A stretch of 13,213 nucleotides of DNA from Spirogloea muscicola (GCA_009602725.1 WELB01000101.1:1-13213), one strand, 5' to 3'. Positions 1-10,800 are shown, counted from the first letter of the stretch. Numbers and translations are program-made. The notes: generated from the letters alone by a model not told the origin.

Positions 1-103
1 CCCTTTCCCTCACCCCCACATGACCGCTTCTCCTTCCCACCACCCAGCCTTTCTCTGCACTCACCCCCCTCTCCCCACTCACCTCGCCTCCCTCCTTTGG
101 CAG

Positions 104-3100
104 CGGTGCATTGTGGTGCACGCGACCAACAACCTGCTGGTGGCTGGCAATGTTGCGTACAATAGCAGCGGCCACTGTTTCGTAGTCGAAGACGGCATTG
201 AGACGGGCAACGCATTTGTTGGAAACCTTGGCATCAGCACACGCGCCGTGGAGGTGAGATGACGACCTGGTCTAGCCGACCGACTTGTTATACACAGGGG
301 GGGGCAACACTTATCGACTGGCCGGCTGACCGACAAGTGCTTGGCGTGCTTACATGCATGCCGTGTGTGGTCGCTACCCACACTGGCATTGGCAGAGAGT
401 CATTCCGTCAGGCGGACCGGCGGACGGGGCTGGCACGCCTCGCAGCGACGACCTGGCCTCTACCTTCTGGCTCGCCAACCCAAACAACGTACTCATAGGC
501 AATGTTGCAGCTGGTACGTGCATGCACTGCCGACTCAGCGACTGCCTCCCCATCACTGGGCACAGAAGCTCGCTGACGCCGTCTGCGGCACACTGCCACT
601 GAATCGTAGGTGCATATGAGGCGGGGTTTTGGATCCAAGCGCAGCCAGCCGTCAGCGGCCTTGCCTACTATCTCGCCAATGCCAGCAGGTGTAGCGGCAG
701 CAACCGTAGCTGCCGCTACCGCAGCTGCTGCTGCAGAGAAGCCTCTGTTCTCAAGATCAAGTTTGAAGCCCTCAAGCCCTGATTCTAACTCCTTGGGTCT
801 GTACCGCAGCATTGTGCCCAATAGAGTGCCTCTGGGAACTTTTACTGGCAACGTCGCCCACTCGTCGTACATCGGTTTTGACACATACCCAGGTGCAGAG
901 AGATGACGACAGCAGCTTTTGCCTGCCCCCCCATCCAAGGCCGGCGGCGGCACTATCAGGAGGTTGCATTTGTAAGTGGCTGACCTGAGGCCGCCGCGCC
1001 CGCCCTCTTGCATGGTGGCGCAGGCATGGACCCACGCGACAGCAGCGGCTTGCCAGTGGGAGCCAACATGACCGGCTTTCTGGCATACAAGTGTGGCTTC
1101 TACGGCCTTGTGCCCGATGCAGCACGCCGCCTCGTCATGGACAACGCCACGCTCGTTGGCAACAGGCACGCCCGCTATGCCCGCTACCACCAAAATGGCG
1201 TTCAACTTGGGGCATCTGCCTGCAGACGGAGTGGCAGAGCCTGACCCTATTTAATTCCAGAAGCCATCAGTCCTCACATCCATTCCTAGACCTTAAGCTT
1301 TCAGCGGAACTAAGATGCGATCATGTTGCTATTCAGCCAATGCTGACGCTCGCATAATTCTTTGCACAGCGCTGCGGTTTTTATTGGTGATGGCAGCGGC
1401 AACGTGCTCCAGAACTCACTCATTGTTGGTGCGTGAGCAGCGCAGCACGCGGCCGCTGCTTGCAACTCACTGTTTCTTGGGTGCAAATGACGTCCAGTGT
1501 GCATAATCAAGTGCACCGGGCTCACTATGACACACCCTTGTCGGCACGGAGCACACAGGCACCAGCAACGCCACATTTGACTTCCCCTACGGTGGGCGCC
1601 GCGAGGGTGGCGCTCTGCCAGGGCAGCGACCGCCACCTGCAGGCTGGATGGGCGTAGCCTTCGGCACTTGGACAGATCCTTGGGATGTTGGCAATCTGGT
1701 GACGGCCATGTCATTTGGCGGCTTCCCCGCCACTCGCAATGACTCTGCAGCGTTCACCTTCATCTGCAACACTGGTGCATATGACTGCCCTTGATCTGCA
1801 AAGCCGAAACCCTGGGCTTCACACTTGTATGACTGTATATAAACCCTTGCTCGATCGCACGTGCAAATCTCCATGAGCCAGATCCTATGATCCTTCCTCT
1901 GCTGCACGATGACTTTGGAGCATCCATGATCGAGCAGCAGCAAGCTTGACCAATCACTCAGCAACCTGCATTGCAGTTACATGAGGACTTATGCCTTGCT
2001 CTGCCACCATGTCTTGCGGCTTGTGATAAGCCTCGTGTGTAGTTGGAGTTGGACCACACATAGATTGTCGCTCGCCCTTGACATTTGCCCTCTGCTTGAC
2101 ACTTTGTGCAGGCTGCAGCTCTGGTTACCAGGTTGGTTACACCTGTGCTTGCATACTGTGCCAGGGACGTCCTCCACATGTTACCTGCGGTTGCCTGGCA
2201 CCAGTATCAACACTATCGTCTAGCTTGCTTGTCAGCCAATGTCCTGCAATTGTAGTGCTGGACAGCATAGAGCCACAGATTACGTTTGTTTCCAGTTTTG
2301 AAAGGCAGCAAAGCACCTGTTCAATTCGGCTGCTGTCCTCCAGAAATTCTCAGCTCACATGAGAAACTCCACCCATGTGGTGAGCAGGTGACCAAGGCCG
2401 GCAACACTGTGAGCATGCTCCGTTTTGCAGCGGGGCAGCGGCTGGTCTGGGCGCCAGCACTGCCCCCAACCATGCCACGCGCAACATACATGTCCGTCTT
2501 CAGGGACGCCGATGGATCTCTGCTAGGCAACACTCAGAGACGGGGGACGGGTGGTGCATTTGTCGTGAGCGCCACCAGTCGCCTCCTTCTATCTCCGAGC
2601 TGCATTGCACAGCCGGGTTGGAACTCATTCCACTGTTCCACGTGCATCCGCTCGGTCGCCCTCGTCGTGACGCCGCCTCCCATCACAGCCCACACGTTCC
2701 AGGTAAGGTATTTCAACTTCAGGAATCTGAGGAGAAAGCACTATCCTCAATTTCAAGGCTTCAGACCTTACTATGCTTGCAATATTAGTGTTCTTGTGAG
2801 GACTAACGCCATGGTGCTCATTCAGCTTGATTTAGCTCCATGCAAGACTTCTAGCTGAGGTTCGCAGATCAAGCAACAATCGCACTAGGTGCCCAAGTGA
2901 AAACTGGCCAACGATCTTCAGAGAGACCAGAATCTGTGACTTGCAACCCTGTACCAAGACAGGGACCAGCATGACAAGCCTACAGAGGGCACAAACAGCC
3001 TTGCAGACTTAAAGAAGGTGCAGAGCCGGCCGAGCTGGCTCCCTGCGCACGTCTAATTCGTATAGTGGGCTGGCATTTGTATCTCAGGTCACACGTTCGG

Positions 3101-3710
3101 ACACCAATGAGGTTGTTCCAATCGTGCCACTCTGGCCTTACAACTCGATCAAATGGAACCAGGTAGGCCATATGTCCTGGACAGGTCCTGTGCTTCTGCA
3201 TCTAGGAGTTATACCACCTCACCACCTATGAGTGGTTGCTCAGTCGCGAGCCTTAGAAGTCGTATACTATGACATGTAGACCGTCTATCAGGGGCTGGCA
3301 CAGTGTGCTCATTCTTACAAATATAGCTTCTCAGCTAGTTGCTATGCTGCATGATCCAGCTCGGCTGATTGCTCTCATTGCAGCTCGCCGGAGTGGAGTA
3401 CAAGGTCTTGCTGGCCCTGGCCGGCGGCGCGCCGCAGCCCGCAAGGATCTCGGTGTCAGCACCCGACTCGCGCGGCTGCCAACAGAACATGCTGGTGAAG
3501 CTGGCCATTGTTGGGCTCGCTGGTGACTACAATCCCAGCAAGCCCTGTGTGGTCGCCAACCGCACAAACTCTTGGGTGTCGACATTCAGCAAGCAGTGTG
3601 TGTCGCCCATGCAACAGGTGTGGCAGCTGAGTCTCGCCACCGGCTACCCAACATTCGAACTGAAGCTTGACACGAACGCCACGCTTTGCTTGCCAGCCTC
3701 TTGCCCATGA
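104..3710 (+). CDS. G8/PbH1 beta-helix protein, fibrocystin-L (PKHD1L1)/CEMIP-like; 3' part, 5' end outside window
   Basis: The family has a right-handed parallel beta-helix and is usually extracellular or on the cell surface; some animal members bind or degrade hyaluronan. The role in algae is not known to me. Readable exons: 104-253, 396-513, 610-688 (or -690), 756-892 (or from 725), 1024-1199, 1370-1428, 1559-1774, 2344-2703 (or a 20-base exon 2112-2131 plus 2388-2703), 3088-3162 and 3384-3710, with TGA at 3708-3710. Together they give about 565 residues. Family signatures in order are GHCFVVEDGIETGN (exon 1), STFWLANPNNVLIGNVAAG, VPLGTFTGNVAHSS, VFIGDGSGNVLQNSLIVG and FRDADGSLLG, the last followed by a Cys-rich PSC...CSTC stretch. 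The C-terminal exon carries several N-x-S/T sites and six cysteines and has no membrane segment, which fits a secreted protein. All joins keep frame except 1199/1370. The family call is firm; exon ends are less so. Confidence 0.8.
1200..1369 (+). other. Intron of the G8/PbH1-like gene with a frame conflict across it
   Basis: The upstream exon (frame read ...HARYARYHQNG) has a GT after base 1199, which leaves it in phase 0, and another at 1231, which leaves it in phase 1. The downstream exon can only start at 1370 after TTTGCACAG, because an in-frame TGA lies at 1344-1346. To read AAVFIGDGSGNVLQNS it must be entered in phase 2. No GT or GC donor in the upstream exon supplies phase 2 without discarding clearly conserved sequence, and I found no micro-exon that bridges the gap without a stop, apart from an implausible 10-base one (1315-1324). 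A single-base lesion, an assembly error or a non-standard splice site would explain it. Confidence 0.5.
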
Positions 3711-4430
3711 CATTGTTCCCACAAATGTAAGTAGCACAAATAATGGTCAGTCTGTGCAGCAGTCTGTGCAGCAGTTAGCCTTCGACGTTACAAAGCCACG
3801 GTAGGAGGAGACTCTAGTTGTGTTAAGCTGGCCTCCTATTAGTAGTCTGACGAGCACAATGGCTCGTCATTGAATTCGGGAGCATCGCAAACTAGTCAAA
3901 TCACTTCTCAAGTAGATTCTTAGGATTGCGCCTTATTTCAGAGAATGTAGTGCAACAGTGAGAATGCATGGCTTCGGTGCCTTTGTTCATTCTGTAACTG
4001 GCTGGCCAATTATAGTCATCGCCCTCTTTGGAAAGAGTCTTTCTTTATTTAAAAAGCTCAGATGCAATTAGGAGGACAACATGACTATGTCGAGGGACCA
4101 TGTCAGCTACCATGTTTTTTGACCATGTCTGATAAGATAGACAGGAACTTGAATGCACGCAGCCATGTCACCTGAATATCTGAGAGCCTGATTGATGAAG
4201 GTACACGTCTGCTGTGTCTGACTTCAATGTGCATATAACGAAACAATTCAGATGTAGGACCGAGAAATCGTCCAGTCTTCTCGGCCACGCCAGGTCGTCA
4301 CGAAGTCTGCCTACCATCAGAGTCTTGTATCTGCACGAAGGCTCAAGGGACTCCAGTTGTCCCAGGCGATGCAGATTATGCAGGAGTCCTTGGGACACTA
4401 TTGTTCTGCACCGACCTTCAGCTGCTCGCC
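3711..4430. other. Gene-free stretch downstream of the beta-helix gene
   Basis: I see no exon with a recognisable protein here. A TGTAA at 3726-3730, 16 bases after the stop, resembles the green-algal polyadenylation element, but its closeness to the stop makes this weak. A second TGTAA lies at 3993-3997. One copy of the dispersed repeat lies at about 3981-4035. The short ORFs on both strands show no family resemblance and no matching splice pattern. Confidence 0.4.
3981..4035 (+). repeat. Dispersed repeat copy F1 (forward)
   Basis: The copy begins TTTGTTCATTCTGTAACTGG, then has GCTGGCCAATTATAG and TCATCGCCCTCT. It matches the 4500-4550 copy block by block (TTTGTTCATTCT, GCTGGCC, CGCCCTCT) but is clearly diverged between blocks. 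Alignment was by eye only. Confidence 0.5.
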
Positions 4431-4943
4431 AGAGGTTACTGAGTGCCTCGTGGTCACTTCATTCACTGTTTGCTTTAGCGTTTTCTCTGGCCAATTCAAA
4501 CTTTGTTCATTCTTTCTTCTGAGCTGGCCTCTCACAGCCGTCGCCCTCTACTGGAAGCGTCTTTTCTGCAAGAAGGGTGGGCAGTGTGATGCAGTTGTAA
4601 GAACAATATCAAAGATCGAAGTCAGTCTTTGATGCAGCGAGGAGGATGATGCTTCGCATATCCATGGCTCCCATGGAACAGGAAAATGTCGATGAGTGCC
4701 AAGGCACTCTCTTGTTGCTTTCTTCACAGGAGTAGAATTTTTGTTGAACACAGCTTGTGCTGCAAGTCCGACTTCATATTAAGCTCGGAGCTATAAAGTA
4801 CTGCATACTGATGAACAGCGCGTCCATTTCAACTGGTGGCTGTGAGAAGCCAGCCCTTAAGATATGGACAAAGTCTGAAGGCATAAGGCAGAAATTGCTA
4901 AGACGGCAGCAAGGGGGCTCTCAGTAACCTCGAGTCAGTAAGT
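4431..4943. repeat. Fold-back pair of dispersed repeat copies (F2 forward, R1 reverse)
   Basis: The left copy, about 4431-4570, reads AGAGGTTACTGAG, then TTTGTTCATTCTTTCTTCTG, then AGCTGGCCTCTCACAGCC and GTCGCCCTCT. The right copy, about 4831-4943, is its reverse complement: GGTGGCTGTGAGAAGCCAGC, ATGGACAAAGTCTGAAGG, GCTAAGACGGCAGCAAGGGG and CTCAGTAACCTC. About 260 bases separate the arms. Arms of over 100 bases with a unique-looking centre suggest either a non-autonomous fold-back/MITE-like element or two independent insertions in opposite orientation. I see no target-site duplication that I can defend and no coding sequence in the spacer. Confidence 0.6.
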
Positions 4944-6340
4944 GAAGAGCCACGACTAGCCTCTTCTCTTAGCCAGCTCATTACCCAGTCAACAGAATAA
5001 TTGTAGGGCTAGAATTGGCCTCCCTTTCAATGTCATGCGCACCGCGCGCCTTCCCTTCTCTAGCCTACTGCAGCTTTAGTCCACTGCCTCTTGTTAGACT
5101 ACTGCATGCGCAACAGGATGTCGTTGTCTGGTGCGCCTCTGGCGTACTTTCAAGGGCATTTGTGCACCGATCCCCTGAATAATTTTTTCCACAGCAGATT
5201 GATGATGCACAAATGGCGACTTAGCAATGTAGTTTGCTGCACACAGAGAAAGCGCTCCTTGAGGCCACTTTGAAGTAGCCTCCGTCTGCCCCTGCTTGCT
5301 TAGAATTGGCCCGGTCTCGGTATCACTGGACACTCCTCCCTTCCACACCGCGCATACATGATCCCTTGAGCTAATGTAGTTTTTCCTTGAGGTGCACAGC
5401 ACAGTCGCGTCACTCTCGGTGTGACATTGTATTGTCCATCTGAATGCCTTCAAGGAGAGGCCTCATTTGCGTACAAGCAACTTGGGCTTTGCAGCAGGTC
5501 TCAAGCTCCTGCAGTCTCAGTCAAAGTGGTGCTATCAGTGGCCGGCGATGACAAAATTCATGGACAAGTCTCTGCCTTGAAGGGCAAGCGCTGTCACATG
5601 ACATGGTGAGAAAGCAGCTGTGCAAGAGTTGACACTGGTGAGCACTCGCTTTGGAGGTTGTGGCCGTGGCATTTTATTTGAGCTTGTAGCAGCACGAGCT
5701 TTCAACGAGGTCATCTTGGTGGCTTGCAAGTCTACCTGCAGCCTGCATGATGTCAAGCGGCAGGATTGGCTTCTGGGATTATGTCTTCGTCACATCAAGC
5801 TTCAGTAAGTACAGGAGACACTGCTTCAATGGTGATTCTTTAAAAGCTTTGATGAGTTCAGCTACGCAGAGGACATTGCGTGCAGTCTGCAATGCTTATT
5901 TGCGACATCTCATGATATTCATTTGTCAGCACTGTCGCTGCCTGATCAGGTGGAGGCACTTTCCCCAGGATCCCATTGTGGCCTCCTCCTTGTATGAAGA
6001 GAGCAGCACTTCATTTTGTGACGTTCCGCAGCCTTCCCCATGACTTTGAGGGACGTCAGCGCTTCTGCGACACGAGAGACAGGCTGCTAACTAGGGGTTA
6101 CTGAAGAATCGAGGAAGAAGAAGCTCTTTCAAGAAGGAAAATGGAAGCAGCTCTCTCAAGAGAGAAGAAGCAGCAGTACTTCTTGCTCACTCCCGCTCCT
6201 GGGCTCCCACGATTTTGCAGTGCAGCAGTCCGCGCTTCAGCTGCTGCTTCTACTTCTTGGTTCTGCCATGGTGGCAGTTCTGCCGGCTGCAAGCTACTTC
6301 ACCTCGCGGGTGGTGACTGGGTGATATGAGAACCCGTTTG
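4944..6340. other. Stretch of about 1.4 kb without a supportable gene
   Basis: Short open frames exist at 5421-5609, 5620-5808 and 5747-6043 on the plus strand and 5094-5453 on the minus strand. None shows a recognisable motif. A donor-like ATG|GTGAGAAAG at about 5605 follows the open frame ending near 5609, but no downstream exon continues it convincingly. A short AGGGGTTACTGAAGAAT at about 6092-6109 resembles the end of the dispersed repeat. A rapidly evolving or decayed gene cannot be excluded. Confidence 0.35.
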
Positions 6341-6627
6341 TGGTAGTTACTTGCTTAGCTGTTGATGTAGTGCTTCGATGGCCCCTTCAGACCTTGTCCT
6401 TCTTACTGGGCTGGCCGTTTACAACCATCGCTAGAAAGTGAGCTCTTGCAAAGAGGGCGGGCTGTGGAAAGCCAGCCCAGAAAGAGAAAGCGCGGCCCAA
6501 TTGACTGGTGCCTGTGAGAGGTCAGCCCAAAGGAATGGACAAGGTCTGAAGGAGCCGGATGGTGCAGAAAGCAAGGGACTAAGTGCTAAGACGGCAGCAA
6601 GGGGATTCTCAGTAACCTCTTCAGTAA
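6341..6627. repeat. Second fold-back pair of the dispersed repeat (F3/R2), with nested hairpin
   Basis: The left arm, about 6384-6427, begins CCTTCAGACCTTGTCC and continues GGGCTGGCC...ACAACCA. The right arm, 6506-6552, reads TGGTGCCTGTGAGAGGTCAG...GGACAAGGTCTGAAGG, the reverse complement of the left with scattered changes. The right copy extends to about 6627 through GCTAAGACGGCAGCAAGGGG and CTCAGTAACCTC, exactly as the reverse copy at 4831-4943 does. Between the arms, GGGCTG at 6459-6464 and CAGCCC at 6473-6478 form a small stem. The spacer between arms is only about 80 bases, so the transcript or single strand could fold into one long hairpin. Confidence 0.65.
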
Positions 6628-6699
6628 ATCGGAATAGCTAGCAGGCGGATAGACGTCAACGTCGCCCTGACAGAAGCCGGAGGCCGCCGCCAAAGCAAG

Positions 6700-6812
6700 A
6701 AAGCCCAGAAAGAATGGATAAGGTCCAATGGGCCGAAGGGCACTAAAGACACACAGTTATGCAAGAGACTACAGCAGATGGGAGCTCAGTAACCCCTGGT
6801 CAGCAGCCGCAA
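6700..6812 (-). repeat. Dispersed repeat copy R3 (reverse, degraded)
   Basis: The copy contains AAAGAATGGATAAGGTCCAA and, about 60 bases on, GGGAGCTCAGTAACCCC. Order and spacing match the reverse copies at 4831-4943 and 6502-6627 (GGACAAGGTCTGAAGG ... CTCAGTAACCTC), but the middle is strongly diverged. It lies less than 100 bases after copy R2, so the two stand nearly head to tail. Confidence 0.45.
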
Positions 6813-6956
6813 GTCGGAGTATCCTGCAGCTGGAAAGAGTCACCCCGACAATGATAAGGATAAGCAGCCAGAGCGCGGCCTGCCAAAAGTGCAAGCGCCC
6901 CATGTGGTATGCACTCTCTCTTGCGCTCCCTGGTTTGTGGCTTTCGTAGGCCTAGT

Positions 6957-6995
6957 ATGATCTCTTGTGCTGGCCTCTCACAACCATCACCTCCT
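6957..6995 (+). repeat. Dispersed repeat copy F4 (forward, short)
   Basis: GTGCTGGCCTCTCACAACCA at 6967-6986 followed by TCACCTCCT matches the core of the forward copies at 4521 and 6409 (GCTGGCCTCTCACARCC). Only the core is recognisable, so this is either a truncated copy or an older one. Confidence 0.5.
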
Positions 6996-7005
6996 ACGGA
7001 AGAGC

Positions 7006-7480
7006 AATTGCTTGTTGGGTGACGGCTCTCTCTTCAATCGGGGTCGCAGCTTTCGCTACCAACGGTCCAAGATTGCTTCTGCTTCGGACAAAGAAAGGCA
7101 GGAACACAGATGTCCTACGACTTAGTACCAAGCAATCCCGGCAAATCTGTCTGCGCCAATGCATGGGTCTCTTTACACGCCTTCCGGTGAAATACTTCAT
7201 CAACTTTTGGATGGAGTACTTGAGTCCGATTCCCAATTCGGTGCAATTAAGCTTAGACCATTAAGCCAATACGCTTCTTCAGAGGATGCCTGCTTCTAAG
7301 CCCATGTCCTGATTGCTTATGCTCGTATCTTTCTATCCACTGACTGATTTCTTGAGGATCTCACGGAACGACCTGGGCTGTCTCCCTCTTAATTCTCAAT
7401 ATTAGCACCCAAGGTCTGTCTGTGGAGCAGATTGAGTTAGTTGTCGGGATACCTTGGGGTTGCTTAAGTACAAACGCAAT
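7006..7480. other. Gene-free stretch before the SET-domain gene
   Basis: A 99-codon open frame covers 6965-7264 on the plus strand, but it begins inside a repeat copy and shows no family motif. No convincing TATA box or core promoter stands out. The promoter of the downstream gene presumably lies between here and the GC-rich leader. Confidence 0.3.
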
Positions 7481-7770
7481 GAGGTGGGACGCAATCGCGA
7501 CGCGGGCCGGGTCGGCGTCGAGGAAGTTGACCGACTGGCCAGAGCCCGGATGATTTCGAAACCAGGCCCCGCGCACCCCTTCAGCGGAGGCTGGCGACTG
7601 CGCCCGCTTCCGTCGCCGCCGACGGCTGCCGCAGCACTCCCCGCCGCCGCCGCCACTGCGGCCGCCGCCGCCGCCGCCGCACGGCAAACGCCCGGCGGTG
7701 CAGCGACATTCTAGAAGGCGGAGGACCTCGATCGGCCGCCGTCGACTCTTTGCAAAGGCGGCTGCTAGCC
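7480..7770 (+). promoter_or_regulatory. GC-rich promoter or 5' leader with GCC trinucleotide run
   Basis: Composition jumps to very high GC, with GCC/CCG-type repeats concentrated at about 7610-7685, just upstream of the SET-domain gene. A small upstream open frame starts at ATG 7550 and ends at TAG 7712-7714 (54 codons, mostly Ala, Pro and Arg). It is in the same frame as the ATG at 7808 but is separated from it by that TAG and another TAG at 7766-7768. It is therefore not an N-terminal extension unless removed by splicing. Alanine runs from a GCC repeat are not evidence of a protein. Confidence 0.4.
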
Positions 7771-7807
7771 ACAGCTGGGCCTATCTACGTGCTCGCATTG
7801 GGGAGCC

Positions 7808-10800
7808 ATGATGGCCCCCGGCACTTTTGACCGTAGGCCAGGACAATCTTGGCGTCCTAAAACCCGAGAGAAAGGCCTGCTCTGCTGCGATATTCCGCGG
7901 GCAATGACAGGCCTTGTGCAGGGCTTCACTCTCTTTGTCTTGGCGAACCTGCTCTGCATTGCCGTGCCGGCACTGGCGAGCTCCGGGGGCGGTGGTTCTG
8001 AGGTCTACAAAGAGGTACTACTCAGATTCTTGTACGCCAGCACGTAGCCAGGTATTTGTCGACTCTGCTTCTCCTCCATCAGCCGGACAAGCTCAAACAA
8101 GCAGGTCTCAGCCAAACCGTGGTGCAGCTCATGAGAGGCTGGGCACTGACTATCATTTGCCCGCTTTTTGCAGTTTTCGAAATGGCTGGAGGAGGTTGGC
8201 ATAGAGGGTGCTACTCCGCCCAACCAGTGGATGCTTATCTTCAGCCCTTCTGAAGGCCTGGAGGGCTTGAGCCACCTCATGAGCTTATCAGAGACCGCAC
8301 GATCGGATCTAAGCGGCACCGAGCGCGGCATAGTGGCCGCACAGGATGCCAATCCAGGAGACACAATCCTCGTTGTGCCTGTAAGATATGTACCTTGCTC
8401 TGGCAAGTTGTGCCTGTATGATATGTACCTTGCTCTAGCTTGCCAACGGGGTGGCCTTGAATGCTGGTGGTCCCCTCTTAGTGCCAACTCGACAATTACC
8501 AGACCAGCACCCGGATCCAGAATTCAATAGTGTGAAATCGCACCTGACAGGAATGAATAAGTCAGCAGGTCTGTCTTTGATCACCTGCAGTTTAATTCCA
8601 CGATTGTCCTTCCAGAGGAGTACAAACCTTGTGGCGAAACGGCGGCCTGGGACGTGTCAATCTCAGTCGCCCTCTTGGAAGAATTGTATGGCCTTTCATA
8701 ATCTGACCACAGCAAATGCAGAAGGGCCAGGCCATTGTGATTTATGAGTCTGCGTAGCACCTAAGAACTTTCGCACATTAAATATTACTCACGGAATGAA
8801 GTCGATACGATCTGCAGGCTGCTGAAGAGCAACAGTCAGATATTCTGTTATGCTGGCTTATTTGTGTCATGATTGGGGCCTGCATGATAAGGCTTCTGCA
8901 AGTCAACAAATTAGGCTTTTACTCATAGCCTTGGTTGTTCTTTACCAGGCATAAAGGTAACAAGTCAATTTATGCGCCTTTTCTACGGACTTTCCCAAGG
9001 AACGTGGATGTTCCTTGGATAACCCTCAAGCCAGAGGTTAGCCGCATCCAACTTTTCCTCATGAGAATCTACTATATGATTGTATGTCAGTCACCCCATG
9101 GACATAGCTTGGATATTGCATGTACGTCTCGTGGTTATCACAACTCAAAGCCGGATACTGACATAAGCTTAGATGTCAAATCTCAGGAGCATATCTGACA
9201 GCAATTAAGACTGACTAGTTGTCTTCGAGCTCGTCACACAACACTGCAGGAGTATAAGGAGGCGCAGTTTGGACCAGCTATTAGCTTCATGGAAAGCTGG
9301 TGGAGTTATACACACAACATTCACAAGTTGTGTAATTTAAGTGGAGAAACAGGAGGTTCATATGACCAATTTGGTAAGGGGAACCCTTTTGTTAGCTCTC
9401 CATCCGGTCTTAAACTACTGCTTGCTTTGAATTGTCATAAAATGTCTGCAAAATCTCGTTCATCTATCCTGGCTTCTGACTGGTCCGTGTTGACCTCGGG
9501 GTGCGTCAAAGTCAGACAATTTGCTGCTTGAAAGCCAACTGCCATTTTACTGATGCACCGTTGTTGAGCATTTGAGCAGCCTGGGCCATGGCCATGGCCT
9601 CAACCCGCGGATTCAGACTACCAGTGCCTGATGAGAATGGCACTATCAAGGTCACGGCCATGTTCATGCCTTTTGGTGACCTCTTCAACCACCATCCAGC
9701 AGGCCTTTCACATGTGAGCACAGACTTTGGAACCTGATCCTTGCAGGCTCCTCATGATGATCATATGATGAGGATGATGATGATCATATACAGTCCTGGT
9801 GACAGATGTACTTCTTGCAGTGCTGCTCACTACCTCATGAAAGACTTTCCTGCACCCTCTTGTGCTCCAGATTGAATGGGAAGAGAAGATCACACATGAT
9901 AAACTTGAGCTGGTGGTCACTCGGCCAATCAGGAAAGGAGAGCAGATATATGACTTTTATGGTGAAAGGTCCACAACAAGTTACTACGTTGAGATGGGTA
10001 AGTTGGGTAGGGAGGCTCACAAGAAGAGATACTCTGTGGTGGGGCATCTAGCTCTTCCAGGCGACTGCTTGACCCTTATTGATAGGCTTCTGGAAAGTTG
10101 CTATAAGTAAACTCAGTGTCCTGCATAAGTGCCGCAGCCAAGCTGCTGAAATATTGGAGTAGCTTCAAGAAAGTGTACAGTTTATCTACTCAACACATGC
10201 CTATCCTGCCTTTGCAATGAGCACTACCGTATGCGAGCTCAGGATTACTTATGGGCTTGTTTCCTGCATGCAGGTTTCGTTCCTGCAGATAATCCTTACA
10301 ACGACGTTCCAATCTTCACAAATTACGGGGTCTGTACCCAAGCCCTGGAGCTTGTCATATGCGTCAATTTTTCTTGGCCTTGTGATAGCTCATCCCGATG
10401 CCCTTAGGCACAGACATTTGGAGTTGATGTTGTGTTTCTTGTTCCTGGTTCAGGAGCTTGTCAAATGGGTTGCAGAGAACTTTCTGCAAGTCCCAGAGCT
10501 TGAGCAATCTGAACACAGCAGACTAGTGAGGCTGGCCAGTGATGTAGCGAAAGCATATGCAGAGGAGGATGACAGTGGCTTGCCAGTTGCTGATTACGTT
10601 GAGGTGGAGGACAGATACATGGATGCAGGGGGAGACGAGTATGCCTCCTTTGAAGCAGTTGTTGAAACAATTGAATCAGTGATCAGAGATAGTGATGCTG
10701 AGAAGTTGGCAGAGGATGGCAGTGAAGGAGCAGATTCACTAGAAGGTCCAGAAGAGGATGATGATGCCTTGATAGTAAATGCACACAAGGGTGCAATCGA

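Noticed and set aside
408-1205. A 265-codon open frame on the minus strand opposite the beta-helix gene
   Set aside because: It is a shadow. The plus strand carries clear family motifs in several exons across the same span, and the minus translation shows none.
7548-7566. A tRNA B-box-like GGTTTCGAAATC on the minus strand
   Set aside because: It has one base too many for the T-loop consensus, and no A box or acceptor stem pairing is visible around it.
9332-9333. Donor at TTGT|GTAATT for SET exon 6
   Set aside because: The phase also fits, but the donor G|GTAAGGGG at 9374 is stronger and yields SYDQFAAWAMAMAS, which matches the family better.
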